Source of the DNA: Enterococcus_I eurekensis
Lineage (GTDB): Bacteria; Bacillota; Bacilli; Lactobacillales; Enterococcaceae
Direction: 5' to 3'
DNA: 35,480 nucleotides
Assembly: GCF_042654605.1 (NCBI RefSeq)
Contig: NZ_JBHSGT010000067.1
Coordinates: 1 to 35,480 of the forward strand
Below are positions 32,885 to 35,480 of this stretch, piece by piece; the stretch's first letter is position 1; the number at the start of each line of letters is the position of its first letter. The translations under genes were made by a program, and so were the position numbers. The notes below the pieces were generated by a model. It saw nothing but the letters and a program-made list of their open reading frames with translations. It did no database searches and was not told where the DNA came from.

Positions 32885-32926
32885 AAATGGAGACGATGAT
32901 AAAAATCACCGTCTCCATTTATTTTG
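32885..32926. terminator. Bidirectional terminator between the PBP and VOC genes
   Basis: AAATGGAGACG (32885-32895) pairs with CGTCTCCATTT (32910-32920), with inner TGAT/ATCA. The two genes converge here. Confidence 0.85.
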
Positions 32927-32936
32927 TGGTATAAAA

Positions 32937-33317
32937 TTATTTTGCGCGTTTTACTTCAATACGGTAACCATCAGGATCAGTCACAAAGAAGTAAGTAGGT
33001 GTGCCACCAGAAAGTCCTCGTAATTCACCTGTTTCATAAACTGAAGCTTTACAAATTTCATGCATTTTTTCCAAGTCGCTAACAGTCACACCTAAATGAC
33101 TGAAGCCATTTCCAACCTCGTATGGCTCTGCATCGTAATTGTAAGTTAGTTCGATTTGAACAGAAGAACCTGGGGAATTTAGGTAAATTAAATCAAATTT
33201 ATTTTCAGGGAATTCTCTACGACTAGCTACTTCAAAATCGAATAAATTCGTATAAAAATCTAAAGTTGCCTCAATATCTCTCACTCGTAAGCAAATTTCA
33301 ACAAGTACTTGGTTCAT
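32937..33317 (-). CDS. VOC-family (glyoxalase I-like) protein
   Basis: 126 residues from the ATG at 33317, with GGAGG 8 bases upstream; a TTG at 33332 is the start only if that site is ignored. It is annotated in relatives as lactoylglutathione lyase. Two beta-alpha-beta-beta-beta modules are visible. The usual metal positions read Glu7, Glu56, His74 and Glu121; in glyoxalase I the first is normally His. Substrate unknown. It lies downstream of marR and the MFS gene on the same strand. Confidence 0.85.
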   Translation of the reverse strand: MNQVLVEICLRVRDIEATLDFYTNLFDFEVASRREFPENKFDLIYLNSPGSSVQIELTYNYDAEPYEVGNGFSHLGVTVSDLEKMHEICKASVYETGELRGLSGGTPTYFFVTDPDGYRIEVKRAK

Positions 33318-33401
33318 AATATCATCCTCCAATGGTTTATTAGGTTAATTCTAGCATGAAACGAGGAGATACGCATTTTTTCCGCTTTACCAGTAAAAAT
33401 T

Positions 33402-33854
33402 TTAATCAATATCCGCATCCAACTTTGTTTTCTCTTCATAAATTGTATGGAGGATTTTCTTGAGTACCGTGTATGTTTGTTCGGTTTCTTCTTCGTTTAA
33501 ATCTTTGGTAAAGGTTTCGGTTATTTCTGTAAAGACCGACTCAATGATTGGGGCGGTTTCTTTTCCTTTTTTGGTTAAATATAAGCGGTGGACGCGTTTG
33601 TCGTGTTCATCTTTTTTGACTTCTACGTAATGGTTCTTAACGAGGTTTTTAACGGCTTTAGCGGTGGTTGATTTTCCAACATACAAATACTCGCTTAATT
33701 CTTTTTGGCTAATGCCTTCATTTTTAGAAATGACATAAAAAAAGTCGTGTTGGCCACTTTTGATGTCTAGATCTTTTAGTTTGTAATTAATGATACTTTG
33801 GCCGTTACGATAAATTGCTGCGTTGTATTTACTAATACTTTTCATAGCGTTCAA
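33402..33854 (-). CDS. MarR-family transcriptional regulator
   Basis: About 150 residues. Winged helix-turn-helix with GISQKELSEYLYVGKSTTAKAVKNLVKNHYVEVKKDEHDKRVHRLYLTKKG (recognition helix and the DxR wing motif). Start uncertain: TTG at 33854 has AAAGGAG 6 bases upstream, ATG at 33845 is 15 bases away, and TTG at 33860 abuts it. Downstream of the MFS exporter gene on the same strand, with a partial terminator between. It probably regulates that exporter. Confidence 0.88.
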   Translation of the reverse strand: MNAMKSISKYNAAIYRNGQSIINYKLKDLDIKSGQHDFFYVISKNEGISQKELSEYLYVGKSTTAKAVKNLVKNHYVEVKKDEHDKRVHRLYLTKKGKETAPIIESVFTEITETFTKDLNEEETEQTYTVLKKILHTIYEEKTKLDADID

Positions 33855-33902
33855 AATCAACTCCTTTACACTCGTTTTAATTATATCGTTTCTATTTTGT
33901 AA

Positions 33903-33936
33903 AAGGAAGCCCTCTCGTTACGACAACGAAAGGGCT
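33903..33936 (-). terminator. Terminator-like hairpin between the MFS and marR genes
   Basis: AGCCCT-C-TCGTT pairs with AACGA-A-AGGGCT around ACGAC; on the minus strand it is followed by TTCCTTTT. It could attenuate read-through from the MFS gene into marR. Confidence 0.6.
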
Positions 33937-33956
33937 AAGGCTCGATAGTAAAACGC

Positions 33957-35099
33957 TTATTCTAAAAGTTGGACTTGTTTTTTTCGACCAATCATAAAGT
34001 AAATGACAAAAGCAATCATTGCTGAAGCGGCTGCCCAAAGATACATTTGGGAATAACCAATGCTCGATGAAACCACACCTAAGATGATTGAACCAAGACC
34101 GATACCTGAATCAAAAGCGGTTAGGAAAGTTGCGTTAGCGGCTCCTAAACGACTGGAAGGCACACCAGCCATGGCCATTGTTTGTAAGCTCGATTGCGTT
34201 GCACCAAAACCGACTCCATAAATAAAAGCAGTAATTAGAAAGATGTTTAAACTTGATGCGATAGATAACAGACCCATAGCAATCACAACCAAGATTAAAC
34301 CAGGGATAATCGCAAAGTCAAAACCAAGCGTATCAATGATTTTACCGAAAAATGGGCGGGTAATAAATAAGGCAATCGCATAAACAGTAAAGAACATCCC
34401 GATATTTACGATACCTTGTTTGTCTGCATAGAGTGGCAAGAAACTTGTTAGCGTGCCATATGTAATCGAAACAAAAAAGATAATAATAGAAGGGTTGATG
34501 GATGATTTTTCATACAATGAGCCTTTTGTTTTCTGTGAGTTTTCAGCAGGTGTTGTATCTTTGTATTTTAGTTTAAAAGTAACAGCAAAGCCAAGGGTAA
34601 CCAATAACGCTGAGACATAAAAAAGTGTATCAGAGCCATAACGTGAGATAAGTGATAAACCGATGACTGGAGCAAGTGCCATAGCCAGACTACTCGTTAA
34701 ACTGAAATAACCCATGCCTTCCCCAAAACGTTTTTGAGGAATATTATCAGAAGCAATTGTACTTGAACCAGTACTAACGGCTCCCCAACTAAATCCGTGA
34801 ATAAAGCGAATAAAGAGAATCACGCCAATCACAGAAAAAATAGAGTAAGAAAGAACAGATAAGATAAAAATAATTAGTCCGACCACAAAAACTTTCTGAC
34901 GACCCAGCTTATCTAAAAGTAACCCCGAAATTGGGCGAATAATGACAGATGATACGACAAAGATACCTGTAACTAAACCAATAATGGAATTATTTCCACC
35001 AAGTTCTTTCACGTAAATAGGTAAAGTAGGCAATAACATTTGGAAACTAAAAAAGATCAGTAAATTAATAATATTGATAAGAATAAGTTTTTGCTCCAA
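33957..35099 (-). CDS. MFS drug-type exporter with a probable 5' frameshift
   Basis: 380 codons from the TTG at 35099, encoding a 12-segment major facilitator of the drug:H+ antiporter type (motif A-like GLLLDKLGRQKVFVVG; EGMGYFSLTSSLAMALAPVIG). That TTG has no ribosome binding site. In another frame, ATG at 35122 opens MKNNTETLWSKN, exactly the N-terminus expected of this family (LWxKxFxLI), and shifts into the main frame if one T is added at about 35085-35088. The gene thus looks like a recent single-base deletion, or a sequencing error. It may be non-functional. Neighbour marR is the likely regulator. Confidence 0.8.
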   Translation of the reverse strand: MEQKLILINIINLLIFFSFQMLLPTLPIYVKELGGNNSIIGLVTGIFVVSSVIIRPISGLLLDKLGRQKVFVVGLIIFILSVLSYSIFSVIGVILFIRFIHGFSWGAVSTGSSTIASDNIPQKRFGEGMGYFSLTSSLAMALAPVIGLSLISRYGSDTLFYVSALLVTLGFAVTFKLKYKDTTPAENSQKTKGSLYEKSSINPSIIIFFVSITYGTLTSFLPLYADKQGIVNIGMFFTVYAIALFITRPFFGKIIDTLGFDFAIIPGLILVVIAMGLLSIASSLNIFLITAFIYGVGFGATQSSLQTMAMAGVPSSRLGAANATFLTAFDSGIGLGSIILGVVSSSIGYSQMYLWAAASAMIAFVIYFMIGRKKQVQLLE

Positions 35100-35172
35100 A
35101 GTGTTTCAGTATTATTTTTCATTCGATAATGCTACTAAATTTGATTAGTTTCTTTTGAAACTTTTTTAAATA

Positions 35173-35208
35173 TAAACTAAATAGTTTCTATTGCAACTAT
35201 TTAGTTTA
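35173..35208. promoter_or_regulatory. 14-bp perfect inverted repeat upstream of the MFS gene
   Basis: TAAACTAAATAGTT (35173-35186) and AACTATTTAGTTTA (35195-35208) are perfect reverse complements with an 8-base spacer, about 50 bases before the MFS start at 35122. The inner ATAGTT...AACTAT is the kind of site MarR-family regulators bind. A second small repeat, AGTTTC-TTTT-GAAACT, lies at about 35147-35162. Confidence 0.65.
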
Positions 35209-35211
35209 GTT

Positions 35212-35340
35212 ACCTATTCACTGACAACGGAAGCTCAATTAGAATTTCTAAAGTATATAGAGTTGGGAAATTATATTACCTTTGTTAATTTAACAAAAGT
35301 AAAAAATATTAAAATATGGATGAGAAGCAATAGTGTTTAA
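35212..35340 (+). pseudogene. Possible gene fragment at the right edge
   Basis: An open frame of 42 codons with coding-like composition (TYSLTTEAQLEFLKYI..., ending IKIWMRSNSV) and no start codon or ribosome binding site. It could be the tail of a lost gene, perhaps a transposase. I cannot assign it. Confidence 0.25.
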
Positions 35341-35344
35341 TATA

Positions 35345-35390
35345 GTATGACCCAAAAGTTATCGTAAAAAGTCAATGTTTTGGATCATAC
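35345..35390. repeat. Inverted repeat
   Basis: GTATGACCCAAAA (35345-35357) and TTTTGGATCATAC (35378-35390) pair with one mismatch across a 20-base loop. It may be a terminator or the end of a degraded insertion element. Confidence 0.5.
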
Positions 35391-35451
35391 CAATTAAAAC
35401 AAAAATTATATATCCTGAATAATTCATACTTTTAATTAAAACCATGTGAAA

Positions 35452-35465
35452 CTGCCTCACGGCAG
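35452..35465. other. Small GC-rich hairpin at the window end
   Basis: CTGCC-TCAC-GGCAG, a tight stem in an AT-rich context. It could be part of a terminator or of a subterminal IS200/IS605-like hairpin; the sequence stops too soon to tell. Confidence 0.35.
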
Positions 35466-35480
35466 CTTACAATTACTTTT

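Overview
The window is chromosomal DNA from a low-GC Gram-positive of the order Lactobacillales, most likely Enterococcaceae (Vagococcus- or Enterococcus-like). This is inferred from gene content and order: T-box-hisS-aspS, yitT, an OatA-type acyltransferase, comGA-GG followed by a YtxK-like methyltransferase and ackA, pepV, pepA, ytpP/ytpR, htrA and rlmH. AT-rich codon use, AGGAGG ribosome binding sites and occasional TTG/GTG starts fit. No rRNA, tRNA or CRISPR array was seen.

Layout. Positions 1-68 look like the right end of an IS200/IS605-type (TnpB) element lying mostly outside the window. From 451 to 21952 the region is mostly ordinary core genome: two small unknown proteins, a T-box-controlled hisS-aspS operon, yitT, a cell-surface O-acyltransferase, an intact seven-gene comG pseudopilus operon for DNA uptake, methyltransferase-ackA, two peptidases (pepV, pepA), a thioredoxin-like protein, UspA, a DUF4430 lipoprotein, ytpR, and htrA facing rlmH. 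The htrA-rlmH gap carries a cluster of DnaA boxes.

The most notable region starts at the last codons of rlmH. The 21 bp that encode the RlmH tail GEPYHK plus stop recur, with two synonymous changes, at 27788-27808. This is the chromosomal site used by staphylococcal cassette chromosome (SCC) elements. The 5.8 kb between the copies holds only accessory, partly decayed genes: an amino-acid permease remnant, a TetR-controlled ABC exporter whose second ATPase is cut by a nonsense codon in the signature motif, and, next to the right repeat, a stop-riddled relic that reads like the C-terminus of a type I restriction HsdR subunit. No ccr recombinase is present. I read this as a remnant SCC-like island outside Staphylococcus.

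To the right are a YbgA/DUF1722 protein, a SIS-domain protein with a candidate cre site, a complete IS4-family element (29378-30768) with 9-bp target duplications, and a MecA/PBP5-like class B penicillin-binding protein just downstream of the IS. Then come, on the minus strand, a VOC/glyoxalase-like protein, a MarR regulator and an MFS exporter that appears frameshifted at its 5' end and is preceded by a 14-bp perfect inverted repeat. The last 270 bases hold a possible gene fragment and two hairpins.
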